Shown here one piece after another: positions 41,519 through 52,574 of a DNA stretch of 64,000 nt. A program made the position numbers and the translations under genes. Within the stretch, counting starts at the first letter, position 1. Every line of letters starts with the position of its first letter. This DNA comes from Sclerotiophoma versabilis (Eukaryota > Ascomycota > Dothideomycetes > Pleosporales > Didymellaceae), in the NCBI GenBank assembly GCA_012274445.1, contig JAAROD010000093.1, positions 1,922,001-1,986,000 on the forward strand. Reading direction: 5' to 3'. Under the pieces are notes generated by a model. It was not told where the DNA came from. It saw only the letters and a list, made by a program, of their open reading frames with translations, and ran no database searches.

Positions 41519-42424
41519 CTAACACCTACCAAAGACCTCACACCTACACTCCTCCTCGACCGGACACCACGCACTCTCCCTCCCAAAAATCACATGCCAC
41601 AGCCTCTCCATCAACGCACCCGCACTCTCATCGTCCATCTTGGTCTCCGCTATCCACTCCCAGTATCTTGTGTACTCCGCCACACTCCGTCTCTGGATTT
41701 GCGTCTGAGACACCACAAACGCGCTGCCTCCCAGGCCAGCCAATTTCTCAGGCACATCTGTATCATTGAACAAGCGCACCCAGGCCGTACGCATACCAAC
41801 TTCCATAGTCCTAAACGCATCAGACGAGTTCCGCACGAGCAGCACCTCCTCACACGCCGCCTTAGGCGGACAACGCAGCGGCGCAAACCCAACCTGCTGT
41901 ACATGCTCAATGTTCAAATCTGCAATACTCCTCTCTACCTCTCGATCCCGCGCCCGCCGCTTCGCCCCGTCTCCCCGCGCCCCCAGCACGGGCGGTACGA
42001 ACACTATCGTCGACGCTAGATTGTCGTAGTTTGTGATGATCCAGCGCAGATATGCGTCTGCAATGCGTCCCTTGTCGACGCGGCGCGCACCAGCATACAG
42101 CCGTGCAAACTGCTTGTCAATGGTGATGACCTGATTTCTCCACTCGGGGAGCAGTGGCACCAGCCAATTGAGGTCGTCAGCGCCGAGTGTGGCTTTGACA
42201 ATCAGTTTGGCAGGTGGTGGTGTTGATGCCGGTGTGTCGGGCACGGGGGTGTCGATGTACGGTCTTGTCGGTTTGACGTAGGGATACGCGCCGGTAACAT
42301 GGTTCTGCGCTGGTTCCGGTACGAGGGAAAAGAGCGTTACCAGGAGGAGGATCCCGAATGTGGTGATGATGCGCCCCCGGGTTGTTAGGGAGATTGTAGT
42401 CAGGTTCAGCGTGTGACGGTGCAT
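41519..42424 (-). CDS. DUF3431-family membrane-anchored protein
   Basis: 301 aa, single exon, ATG at 42424. A hydrophobic segment near residues 18-35 preceded by basic residues suggests a type II signal anchor, so the body should be lumenal or extracellular. A Pro/Thr-rich stem (about 45-70) leads into the globular part: ADDLNWLVPLL, ITIDKQF, DAYLRWIITNYDNLASTIVFV and a C-terminal YTRYWEWI...MERLWHVIFG helix, then a tail with clustered Cys. This follows the DUF3431 pattern common in Pezizomycotina; these proteins are loosely similar to glycosyltransferase-like families but no activity is established. The gap in the middle with RGDGAKRRARDREVE is a variable loop. Confidence 0.78.
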   Translation of the reverse strand: MHRHTLNLTTISLTTRGRIITTFGILLLVTLFSLVPEPAQNHVTGAYPYVKPTRPYIDTPVPDTPASTPPPAKLIVKATLGADDLNWLVPLLPEWRNQVITIDKQFARLYAGARRVDKGRIADAYLRWIITNYDNLASTIVFVPPVLGARGDGAKRRARDREVERSIADLNIEHVQQVGFAPLRCPPKAACEEVLLVRNSSDAFRTMEVGMRTAWVRLFNDTDVPEKLAGLGGSAFVVSQTQIQRRSVAEYTRYWEWIAETKMDDESAGALMERLWHVIFGRESAWCPVEEECRCEVFGRC

Positions 42425-43043
42425 GGTCCCGGGTTCCTGATTCTTTTCATGGATAGTCTAACTTCTACAACCGTCTCCACGCTCCTTCGAGGCTGGATCG
42501 CAAGGTTTTGTGATGTTGATGGTGTACTCCTGGAGTCTCGTATGCAATTAGCATGGACGCGTACAAGTAGGACCGGACTTATGTCCGTAGTCTGTGCGTC
42601 TCCCGTGAATACGAAGGCGTGGTGGCTTGCTTTTGGTTTCAGGGTCCTGAGGCTCGAATCAAGAAGTCAAGCCAGGAGGCGGTCGTGACCTGACTCAAAC
42701 TTGCACGAACATAGCATATATGCATGGACAACAACAGTCTTAGTCATTCATTTTGATTCTCTTTGCCGTGGTATCATCTATAGGCCGAAACACCAGAGAA
42801 GTGACCGCAACTGCGAGTCTCCAAAGCACTAACCTAAACAAGAACTCTCCCAAGCCGGGGTATATCGGACCCTAGATAAACAACGCACAAAACATGGCGT
42901 GCATTTCTGCAGTGACAGTGGTATCCAGAAAAAGAAGAAGGTATCAGAAGGGTAACAACCCACAATCATAAGTCAAACGCGCAAGGCCGTAAAATAAGAA
43001 AAAGTGCCAAAGGATGGACGACACGTCTGTAGGGCGGTAGCAC
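42425..43043. other. Intergenic region, crzA 3' side
   Basis: 619 bp between the DUF3431 start codon and the crzA stop. No gene seen; includes the DUF3431 promoter and crzA 3' untranslated region. Confidence 0.45.
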
Positions 43044-45317
43044 CTAGCCCCGCCCATCGTAGCTGTCGCTGACCCAGCCGCTGTTATTGCCGGCGAAGAC
43101 AGGTTGGTGACCTTGCTGGTAGTTGTCACTTTCGTCCTCGTAATACTCTCCTCCGCTACTAGCGTCAAAACTGCTGCGGCCGCTGATATCGTCAGCTTCG
43201 TCTGGTCCGTTCAGGGGCATCGAGTTCCAGTCCATAGTCGCAAGAGCTGGATATTGGGCAAGAAGTGCGGCTGGGAGGAAAGGCTGCGGCGCCTGCGTCA
43301 GTTGAGGGAAGTTCTCGTAGCCAGGCTGTGTTTGCATCATGCCACCGAAGTTCTGAGGAACGGGGTTGAACATGCCGCCGCCGTTCGTTAATTGTTGTTG
43401 CTGATCGTCCCAGCTACCCTTCTCTTGCGCTTCTTCCTCGAGCAAAGGACGTATGCAGACGCGGCCAGCCTCAGACCTGAAATGGCGGCCAAGAGCATCT
43501 GCACGCGCGAATCGCCTGCCGCAACCCCAGTGACCGTTATCCTTGAGATTACCACGGCAGACGAACTTCTTTTCGCCTGAGTGCAGGCCTTCATGTCGTT
43601 TCCTGTCGTGCTGGCGAGCAAACGCCTTGCCGCAAACACTGCACACGAACGGACGTTCATCAGTATGGGTGCGCAGATGCGAACGCAAGTTGTAGGCTCG
43701 TGTAAAGCGTTTTGGGCACAATGTACACTGGAAAGTGGCTGGGTGCTTCTGGGTGCGCTTCGGGTTGGATCCGTCACCAGGATTGGTGGGTCTTGAGGGA
43801 TCCGCAAGATCAAGGATATAGTCTCGATGGGGTACACTCGATGTCGAAGAGCGACGGGAAGATTTGCTAGAAGGAGAGGGCGAGCGCGACTTTGCAGCGC
43901 TGGGAGACAACGATCGGTGTGCTTCCAGGCCGGGAGTGGAGGCACGCGAGCTTGCGCTGCTGAAAGGGTCAGACTTGGCGCGTGTCCTGTTCCGACTTCT
44001 CGCTGATGGCTGTCAGTGCATGCCTCGAGGCCTTCAAATCGGGTACTTACATCGGTCTGGTGGGCTAAGAGTATCGGTCAAGGCATCAGCAGTGGACCCC
44101 GGTTTCGGCGGTTCAAAGCTTGCCTGACGCGACGGTGGTGCAAAGTCGATATTGATCTCGGGAGGAGACATTGTATCAGCCTGCCCGAAGTCGTTGTGAT
44201 TGAGCGATGGAAACGCCTCTGTGCCCTGGTTGTGGTAGGCAGCCATGCCCTGCTGTTGCCCAAATTGGTTGTTCATGCTGGATTCGAGACCAAAACTACC
44301 AGGCATGAAGGGTGGCAATGATTGCTGCTGTGGGATCAGACGCGGCGAGATAGCGGGGCTGTGGCCGGGGCTAACATGTGTGCCATCGTTCAAGTTGAAT
44401 TGATCAAACTGCGAGATAGGGCCCTGGAAGAGCTGAGGGTCGGTCTGCGCATTGAGGTGTGGCGAAGGCTGTGCCTCCTCAAAGCTGTCATGGGTAACCA
44501 AGAACGGCGATGCGTGGGCGGAAGAGATGTCCGAGTACGCAGACTCGCTGGGCGTTCTCCTGTGGCCCCTGAAGTTTGCCATGTTCGCCCACTCGGTGCC
44601 TTGTGCATATGCAGCGCTGGGATCGAGGGTAGAGTGCCCCAGAGATGCATGCCGTGAGTGGTTTGGTGGGGAGAAGGCGCCCTGGTTCTGGTGCGGGGAG
44701 GCGTGTGGACTAGGACTGCGCTGATTGTTCATGCTGTTTGGTAGCAGGTGTGGCGGGGTGGGCGCGTGGGGTTGCGAGGTAGCCATCTGGGCCATCAAGT
44801 CGTTGGGATTGATTGAGAGGTTCTGCTGCTGCGGCTGCGGCTGCGGCTGCGGCTGACTCTCGAGCAGGTGGGGGTCAAGCGAGTTGCCGAACGGGGAGGG
44901 GCTGAGCGCCTGAGGCTGGTTCAGGTCGTTGCCCGCGAAGAAGTTGCTGAAGTCGGCCGGGCCAGGATTGGTGATGTCGAGGTGGTCGGGGATGAGGGTG
45001 TTGGCTTGCGGCCCAAAGTGAGGCGTGTTGTGCTGCGACAGAGCTGAGTTGGAGTGGAGGAAGGCCTGGTCGGACAGGGCCTGCTGCTGCTGCGGGAAGG
45101 GCTGCGACTGCACGGTGGACAGGTACTGCGAGGAGGTGAGCTGCGCGTTGCTGACGGCGAAGCTGGAGGGGTCGTTCAGCAGCTGCTGCGATTGATCAAA
45201 GCCGAGGCCAGGCACGTTGTTGTGGAAGGGCGCATGGGGTGACGGCGACGGTGTTTGCCTTATATGGGCGCGCTGGCCGGCAGACGGCGAACGCCCGCGC
45301 TGCTGCATGCTGTCCAT
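43044..45317 (-). CDS. crzA: Calcineurin-responsive zinc-finger factor CrzA/Crz1
   Basis: 741 aa, exons 45317-44051 and 44002-43044 (48-bp intron, CACTGAC branch). Start ATG at 45317 gives MDSMQQRGRSPS, the usual opening of this family. A long Gln/Pro/Ser-rich activation region includes a PQPQPQPQ tract encoded by GGCTGC-type repeats (about 44826-44852). PEINID at residues 386-391 fits the PxIxIT calcineurin-docking pattern. Ser-rich SRS/SPSPSSKSSRRSS segments resemble serine-rich regions dephosphorylated by calcineurin. Two C2H2 fingers (CTLCPKRF...H and CSVCGKAF...H) start at residue 515, followed by an atypical third with CGRRFARADALGRHF. By family it moves to the nucleus on Ca2+/calcineurin signalling and activates ion, alkaline pH and wall stress genes. 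Confidence 0.92.
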
Positions 45318-46606
45318 GGTTGTCGTCACGGTCGCGCGTGCTGCTATTCTGGCGTGCAGGAGAGTGAGGTAGACAGGCGCGCTTAGACCCCTACAGTGAG
45401 ATCGCCTTGTCCAGCGATGGGCGGGGCACGGGCAGCGTTAAGCTCAGAATCGAGCTCACTGAGTGGTCAGAAGGCGCGAGCGACGCGTTCCTGGCTTGTC
45501 CTGGCTGAGGCTGGAGAGTGAAGGAGGCTGTGTGAGTCCTGCCCGCGGTGAGCACAACACAGTGAGGTGGGCTGTGCAAGTAAGAGATCTTGATCCCCGA
45601 ACGGGCTAGGGGGTTGCTATTCTCAGGGCTTATGCGCCCCGCAGTGAGCTTCCTGGCGCCTACTATGTGCAACTGCGTGCTGCAGAAGAACCTGCGACTG
45701 CGTTCCTGGTTTCAGGACCCCAGGAACGTGAAGCAGTCCTGGATACGATGTCGCGGCACGCGGCGTAACACGCGATGCCGGTGTGGGGTGTTCGCAGTGA
45801 CGTTGATCACGGCTATCGGCAGCAATGTAGGCCAAAGACAGCAACGAATGAACCAGTAAGGTCAAGCGGGGCTTCAAGCGTAGTCCGCCTTCGTCGCTTG
45901 AGTTCTCGTAATTGCTACAAAGGTCGGTCCGTAGTAGCAGATTGCTTGTCCAAGCAATTGCGTCTTGTATGTCCTAGAAGGAAGAGCTGTAACGACGCAC
46001 TGCTCAGCCTCAGCCCTATCGCTCTTGGGAGAGTGTACCAATGGCCTGTTCTGGTGGAATCTTAGTGGAAGCGTAATGGTGCAGTAATGGTAGCAATTGT
46101 GTAGTCCAGTCGTTTCAGCTGGTTGGTACTGCAGTGAGCCTCATATATCACCGAACATTGCCGAGCTATCACAGAACATTCGCCGCAAGTGACATTCCAA
46201 TATTCACGCCAGTCCCTATTCAATTGCACAGAACCTGATGCGCAAGGCCCTTGAACAACTGAACGATGGTTCTCATGGCGCGCAGACCGTTGAGCGACGT
46301 GTACTTGCACATGAAGTCATTTCACTGGGCCACTTGAGATGGTGGTGCGCGTCCACAGCTCGCACAGCCACAACCCTGTAAGGCAGATTGCTCCACTAAG
46401 GCAGATTCCCCTCCCGCTGCCACTATTTCCGCGTCTACAACTGCAAGTCGCGATTGCAATCCATTACATCATGTTGTGGCGTCACGACCGCTTCTGCCTG
46501 CTGCATTGACGTTGGCTAGAGTTAATTCTGTCCTGTGGTGGTCAAACGTAATGGTTGGGTCCGAACAACAACCTCGACATCTGAACTATAGTGCTTCGAA
46601 CTACGC
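45318..46606. promoter_or_regulatory. Long upstream region of crzA
   Basis: 1.29 kb between crzA and palA, both on the minus strand, so it holds the crzA promoter and the palA 3' end. No credible gene. Long leaders are common for regulatory genes, but I cannot point to a defined calcineurin-response element. Confidence 0.45.
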
Positions 46607-49232
46607 TCAAGCGAATTTCAGACCCTTGGTTGGATCCCAACGTCCATCCTGCGCAGGACCGTTTGCAGGTCGCGCATTGCCAGACGATGTGGGTACAGCA
46701 CCAACAGTACCAAACTTAATTCCCGCGTCCGGAGTCCACATACCTTGCGGCGGTACGCTCGCCCTCGTGGGCTTCGGTGCAGTCAGAGGTGTCTCTGCAT
46801 GCGCATCGGCTCCATACTGCGGGTTTTGTGCATCGGCTTTCTTTTGTTGCTGCAACGATTCGGAAGTCACTTGCTGGAGGTTCAAAGAACTCATTCGAGT
46901 CGCCAAGTCACTACAGAATTATTAGCGCATGTTGCTGATATAGCATATGGGTTATGACCGACCTCTCAACCTGCGATGCCTCAGACTTTCGCTGGTAGGC
47001 GAAGCTGCGTGCGTCGTCGCGGAATCGGTTGACAATCTTGGCAAGGTCGTTGTAGAACTTCCGGCCAACATCCGAGTTCGAGATGATCTCCTTGTACTTG
47101 AAATATGCATTCTCCAGATTCTGTAGAGCCTGTTCACGTTGTTTTGTAGATTGGTCACCCCGACGCGCGATCAAGAAGGATGCGTTAGCGTCTTGCAATC
47201 GCTTGATCGCTTCTGCCTGCTCCTTCTCTTCTTCTTGGACCATATCCTGATCGACATCGTACATCTGCAGCCGCCTGTCGAAGAGGCCCTCGAACTGTAC
47301 AGCCTCGATGGTCTGCATAGGGTACTCCCGCTCTAAGCGAGCGGCTTCGCGCAGCAACTCGGGATCTAGTGTTGTCAGCAAGCTACGACAGGAACAGTTC
47401 TGCTACTCACTTATGTCATCTTGCTTTGCTTTGGTCCGTAAGGCCTCGATCTTCCGCCGTCTCCTACTTTCAAGGCGGCTCACCTCGTTGAAACATCCAC
47501 GTAACTTGCCGGCTTCTCGTTCTACATCTCCTGTAATAGCTGGTCGGCGGCCGCTGGGCACGTAGTTTTCCAGATCATGGTCAGGTCCACTGAGTAGCCT
47601 AATAAACCGCTCGTTCTCCCTCAGCTTCGTCTTGACGATATTATCGCTGTTCGCTGCGGCTTTAAAATATCCATCAATCTCCTTGATCTGAGCGTAGAGC
47701 TTAGGCGCAGCCTGTTCTGCAGGCGGCCTTGTCCAGAGTGCAGTTCCGTATCGTCGGCGCGCATTTTCGTCTTCCACCGCTTCTGACTTGAGGATGTCTA
47801 CGCCTTCGTTGTACACGGCTTGGTCGCTATACATGAGCTTCTGGGTGTCCTCCATAGAGCGTTCAAGTCTATGAATGCCGTCCTGCTGCCGAATCTCTTC
47901 TGCATGCGCCATCAAACCTGGTGGTAGACCAAGAGGCTTTTCAAGAGCCTGAAGAGACCCTGGCAGGTTGAGGCTGCGAAGCACTTCGTGGATTTGAGCG
48001 GTTAGATTCTCAAGCTCCTCCACGATTGTAGTGTTGACTAGTCGATCTCGACGGTCGACGTATATACTAGCTGCTAGGTGTACAGAGTAAGGGACAAGCT
48101 TCGAGAAAAGCGCAGGGCCAAGTTCGCCCTTCTCGCCTAGCAGTGCATTCGATTCAGCGATCTCCTTCGGCACCCTTGAGACGACCATGTTCGCTCTGTC
48201 CAGTATCTTTAGTTCGGCTTTCGGCGGCACTGGCAATAGGTATATCATGTCGTTGTCCTTTTCTGCTCGCTTCAGGTCTTCGGTGACTCTGTTCTTGAGA
48301 CCATTGAGGTCGGCAAGTACCAACTTGTTGATATAACGTTGTTCTTTAAGGGCCTCGTTTACGCAAGTAAGGCTGTCCTTTAACCTTGCGACTTCTTCAC
48401 CGTATTTGCGCTTCTCCAGTGCATCACAAGCTGCCCTGTATTGGGCAGCGGCGGCGAAGTGATGGTGCTTGGCTGTCATGTGATGTATCCATTCGCTGCT
48501 GATTGCATCAGACTGTATGCCCGCCTCACACGCTTCATTATATAGGTCCGATACTCGGGCGGCGAGTTTAGCAATGGTTGCGTCCTTCAAGCCGTCCTTG
48601 ACGGCCTTCTGCCAAAAGCATTCCTGACCCTGAGCTAGCATGAGCTTCTCTAGACAATCCAGTGTCATAAGATCCATGTCTTCTGGAGGCTCGGTTCGAA
48701 GTTCAGGCAAGACCGTGTTTCGTAGATGTGATATCGTACCAGCAGCCAAGCAGAAGTTATTGGCGGCGACCTTCAGGCCGTCTGGTGTGCTTCGATTGGA
48801 CGACATAGCCAGCTGTGAATACATTGCGGCAAGGTTGAACATTATGTTTGCAAGTTCGTAGCGGAGGTTGTTGCGTGACACTGGGCGGCTTGTGTTGTAT
48901 CCCAAAGCTGGGTACCAAGGAAACTCAACGCCAATGTCAACAGGGAACTTCCCACTCAGCCACACTAGCTGTGCTGCGTATTGCTGTAGCTTAGGAACAT
49001 TGCTCGGGTGCGGTTCTTGCGCGTGTACGGCGGTCGATCGTAGCTTCTCGAGGGTCTCAAGGTCGACCTTGAACATATCTGGATGCTGGTCATATTTGGA
49101 GGATATGTATTGCTTGATGGCTTCGGTGAGGTTGACGGAATGCGACTTCCGGAACGGAAGAAAGAGGATGTTGCTGTCCATTTCTAAGCCCAAAGTTATG
49201 GTGCAGAATCCGCGTTTTACTCACGAGGCCAT
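46607..49232 (-). CDS. palA: pH-response regulator PalA/Rim20 (BRO1 domain)
   Basis: 825 aa. Exons 49232-49225 (only 8 bp), 49173-47411, 47365-46963 and 46910-46607. The tiny first exon (ATGGCCTC) plus the second restores MASNILFLPFRKSHSVNL, the conserved PalA/Bro1 N terminus; an in-frame ATG just before the second exon would give a less typical start. The BRO1 domain fills about residues 1-370, then a coiled V domain (about 390-710) with long helices, and a Pro/Gln-rich tail ending DPTKGLKFA. By family, PalA binds YPxL/I motifs of PacC and Vps32, bringing PacC to the protease PalB at ESCRT sites during ambient-alkaline signalling. Other BRO1 proteins (Bro1/Vps31) are larger with a long Pro-rich end, so PalA fits better. 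Confidence 0.92.
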
Positions 49233-50024
49233 GGTACGAAATGCTGTTTTGGTGTTGGGTTGGAAAGCTGGCAAGTGAAAAGACGTCACCGGCGGCCAAA
49301 TTGCAGCCGAGCCTCAAGCTGCCCCGCGGCAGTGGTCAGGGTCCAAGCGTGGGGCACACGCAGCAGTCGATCCAGGAACACGGCCGTGACACGTGAGTGA
49401 CAGCGACAGCAGCAGTGCAAGGCTGTCATTTTGCCATAGTATTTTGCATATGCATGTTGCATGTCGATCGTGTCCTACATCTCGCATCACAGACATATCC
49501 ATGCTGAGCAAGATTGTGCGTTTGGATGATGGCACGCATCAGACACGTTACGCTCACGCTGCTACATTGCCTTGTAGAGATCATAAAGAGCGATATGGTA
49601 AGAACGACACAGTGTCTTCATGGCATGATCGTCGTCGATGTTGATTGCCTTGACCCAAGACATTGCAATGAGCAAGTTTAGCGCCACAGTGCAGTCAGTG
49701 CTGAAACAATCGACGGCGCTGAAGCGTATCTGGTCTCATCGGAAGCCGAATTGTGCATGCTCTGAACGGAAATGTCAGCACAGTCGCCGCAATCTATAGT
49801 AATCTACGCTGAGTAGCGGATTGCAACACAGTCGCGAAACTTGCGCAATCCGTCTTTGTCTAAGCTGTTTGCTAGTCCGCGTATATAATCCACGTCGCCG
49901 CACCCTCTCTAGAGCTCCACTTTACGAACATCCCACCATCACCGCCTGTTCCTCTTACAGTCCTCAAGCTTGTACTCACACCTCGCACCTCCATACTCAC
50001 ATATACTACACAAACCCAAGAGCC
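49233..50024. promoter_or_regulatory. Divergent promoter region, palA / atx1
   Basis: 792 bp between divergent start codons. A ATATAA box lies near 49881. I looked for PacC-type GCCARG sites and found no convincing one. Confidence 0.45.
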
Positions 50025-50319
50025 ATGGCCGAACACAACTACAAGTTCAACATCGCTATGAGCTGCGGTGGCTGCTCCGGTGCTGTTGAGCGCGTGCTCA
50101 AGAAGCTGGATGGTGAGTGCTCTGCGCCGCGTTTGACTGCTGAAGGTGGCAACTAACGCCAACGCAGGCGTCAAGTCGTACAACGTCTCCCTCGAGAACC
50201 AGACCGCCGACATCGTCGCCGAAGACTCGCTCTCATATGAAACTGTCCTCGAGAAGATCAAGAAGACCGGCAAGGCCGTCAAGTCTGGTGAAGCCGATGG
50301 CTCTCCCAGGGACGTTTGA
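50025..50319 (+). CDS. atx1: Copper chaperone Atx1
   Basis: 79-aa cytosolic HMA-domain protein. Exons 50025-50112 and 50168-50319, 55-bp intron with an ACTAAC branch. The copper-binding motif MSCGGC is at residues 12-17 (Cys 14 and 17), after the first strand YKFNIAM. GCSGAVERVLKK forms the first helix and VKSYNVSLENQTADIV the two following strands, with Lys residues on the second helix (VLEKIKKTGK) that in yeast Atx1 contact the target. By family it carries Cu(I) to the Golgi P-type ATPase Ccc2 for loading of multicopper oxidases. Length and layout are normal. Confidence 0.94.
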
Positions 50320-51580
50320 AGGTTATGAATGAACTTGAGCGATCTCTTTACGGCATATTGTTATTTTGGCAGCGAGTAATGGATACCACCTTTCGTAGCA
50401 GCTGAGCCGCTTGCTCCGCTACACTCTCGCATCCGCATGGTGCGATCTACTAGAAACGGTGTTGGGCACCACAAATCAAAGGATACCCCCTCTCACTGCG
50501 CACGAACATGCCGCATACCGTGAAGATATGAAAGGTAATCAAGCAAACAAGCAGATTTAAGTGCGAACTTTCAGCCACATTGCAGGGTCTTGCAAAATGT
50601 CAGAGACGGCTGCAGCTTCCGTGAATTGTCCACGTGCTGCACTTGGCTTTCGTGGTCGCGGACCTTCGGCCTTCAGCCTCGACAGCGCCTGCCCCATCTG
50701 TCTTCCGGCGCATTCTCGCCTGGAGCCCTTAATCAAGGAAAACCACTGTCATTTGACTCACCATGCACGATTCCCGTTGCTATCTTCGTTACAACAATCT
50801 CCCGCTGATGTAATTCCTGAGGCAGATGACCGTCCAGCTTCTCGTACCTGGGGCGTCGAGGCCGTCCCCACCCTTTCAGCTACCTCCACACTTCCGGCTT
50901 GTCCCTCAGGAACCGCGAAAACCACCATCACAGCCACCGTCTAATCAAATGGGGGTCATTTGAAGCAGCAAGTGCTTACCTGCAGTCGGAGTTCCCGTCA
51001 CTTGTGCCGTGTCCCCGAGCGATCTTGATCCAACCAGACGAGCGCAAATCGTGCTGCCTGGGGCGTTTTGACCACATATCCTAGGAACGCCACATTAGGC
51101 AGTAAGGAAACGCCATTTCGACTTCACGACTTTGCCATATCATATATTTGGACATGCTACAATGTCTCGCTTACTGAACGGGAAACATGAAAGTCGCAGA
51201 TCCTCACCTAGATGACAAATTCAGGGTTGGTTGGAGGATTCGCTTCGGAAACTGAACCTCGCGAAAAGACGGGAGCACATCAGAACAAGCCTCCACCACG
51301 CTGAGCATTGGCCACTTTGTTCATGCGGATCCTCCTATAGCGTGGGAGCTTCAGGTAAGCGCGTACTCCACGCTAGTAGTGACGCTGTCAACCCTGATGG
51401 ACTTTGGTCAATTGGGCGGACTGCATAGGTCGTATCGATGATTGCTCCTTCAATTCACCACCACATATAAAGCTCAAGCCCAAGCTAGTAAGTATGGGCC
51501 TTCTTATCATACCCTTTTGAACAGGGAACAATTTAACTTTCACCCTTCCTGTACACTTTATCAACATATCCTACACCCTC
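50320..51580. other. Intergenic region, no gene recognised
   Basis: 1.26 kb. A plus-strand frame from an ATG at 50597 runs 115 codons to 50944, but it is rich in Ser, Pro and Ala with no signature. The last 100 bp before 51581 are C/T-rich as in promoters here. Confidence 0.4.
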
Positions 51581-52574
51581 ATGCCGTCTCCACCACGAGG
51601 TTACACAACGTTTCTGAGTGACGCAGACCTCTTCTACTTCTGCACCACATCGTCAACTTCTGCGGAGGATCTCGGCATCAGCTACGCACCTCCATCACAA
51701 TCATCCCTTCGCGTTGGAGTCATTATCCTTGGTCAAGATCAAATCCAGCTCACGGACCTTGCCGCCGTCGACCTCTTGTCGACATTGAGCAGGAGTAGGA
51801 TCGGCAAGTTGAATGCCTCTACGAGTACGCTCGACGAAGCTGTCGATGAAGTGGACATTCGATATGTCAGTGTGACCGGAGAGGGGTCGTTTCCAGTCAC
51901 CTCTGGCGCTCGAATGCCAGTGACGGTGAGCTAGTTTCGGATTGCTCTACAGCAAACACGATCATCACCATACCTACAAACCGACTCCTTTGGTCAAGAA
52001 GAACCACTTCCTGGTCTTGCCGGATTCGCCTGTACCTGACCACCTTGGTCATCTAAGAGTCTCTGGCAGGGAGATAAAGGTTAACACATACCCTACCTTC
52101 CTACCATAATTCGCAGCTATCGGTTCGAGAGGTGCAAGCACTTACTTTTCCCAGAACTCTTTCGCAAACGCACCGCAGTTTGATGTTCTTGTCATCCCCG
52201 GATCATTTTCAACAGGAGAGCTGTCAAAGGAAGCGACATCCTTCCTCACTGCACAGTGCCTAAGTCCCGACCTCCATGCTATTTTCAGCATATCATCCGG
52301 TATCTTGTCTCTTACTCAGACGAATCTACTCTGGAAGCAACGAGCATCCGCACCACGCAGTTTGATACCAGGCCTTCAGCAACGCTACCCAGAGACGTTA
52401 TGGCAAACCAAAGCCTGGAATCGTTACGAAAAGATCTGGACTAGTTCGACTGCTATCTCCGCCCTTGACATGGTAGCTTCCTGGATACGCGAGTTCTTCT
52501 GGGACCGACATGAAGCAGTCGAGTGTGCCTTGGCCGGTGCTGGAATCGGGTCGCTAGACGATTTCGATTGTTGA
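51581..52574 (+). CDS. DJ-1/PfpI-like protein lacking the active-site Cys
   Basis: 254 aa in the two-exon model 51581-51925 and 52155-52574. The intron is 229 bp, long for this genome, with GTGAGC donor and CCCAG acceptor; a small extra exon inside it is possible. The join PVT-NSFANAPQFDVLVIPGS is typical of fungal DJ-1/PfpI (class I glutamine amidotransferase-like) proteins. SLRVGVIILGQDQIQLTDLAAVDLLSTL is the first strand-helix unit, with the Gln/Asp pocket side. At the nucleophile elbow, where relatives have a (V/I)CTG motif, this protein reads ISSG (Ser 162), followed by ILSLTQTNLL. The C-terminal half keeps TSSTAISALDMVASWI. Loss of the Cys makes hydrolase, amidase or glyoxalase-type chemistry doubtful. 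Start at 51581 leaves a 44-residue N-terminal extension. Confidence 0.75.

Noticed and set aside
50597..50944. Plus-strand 115-codon frame rich in Ser, Pro and Ala
   Set aside because: No signal peptide, domain or splice continuation; too weak to list as a gene.
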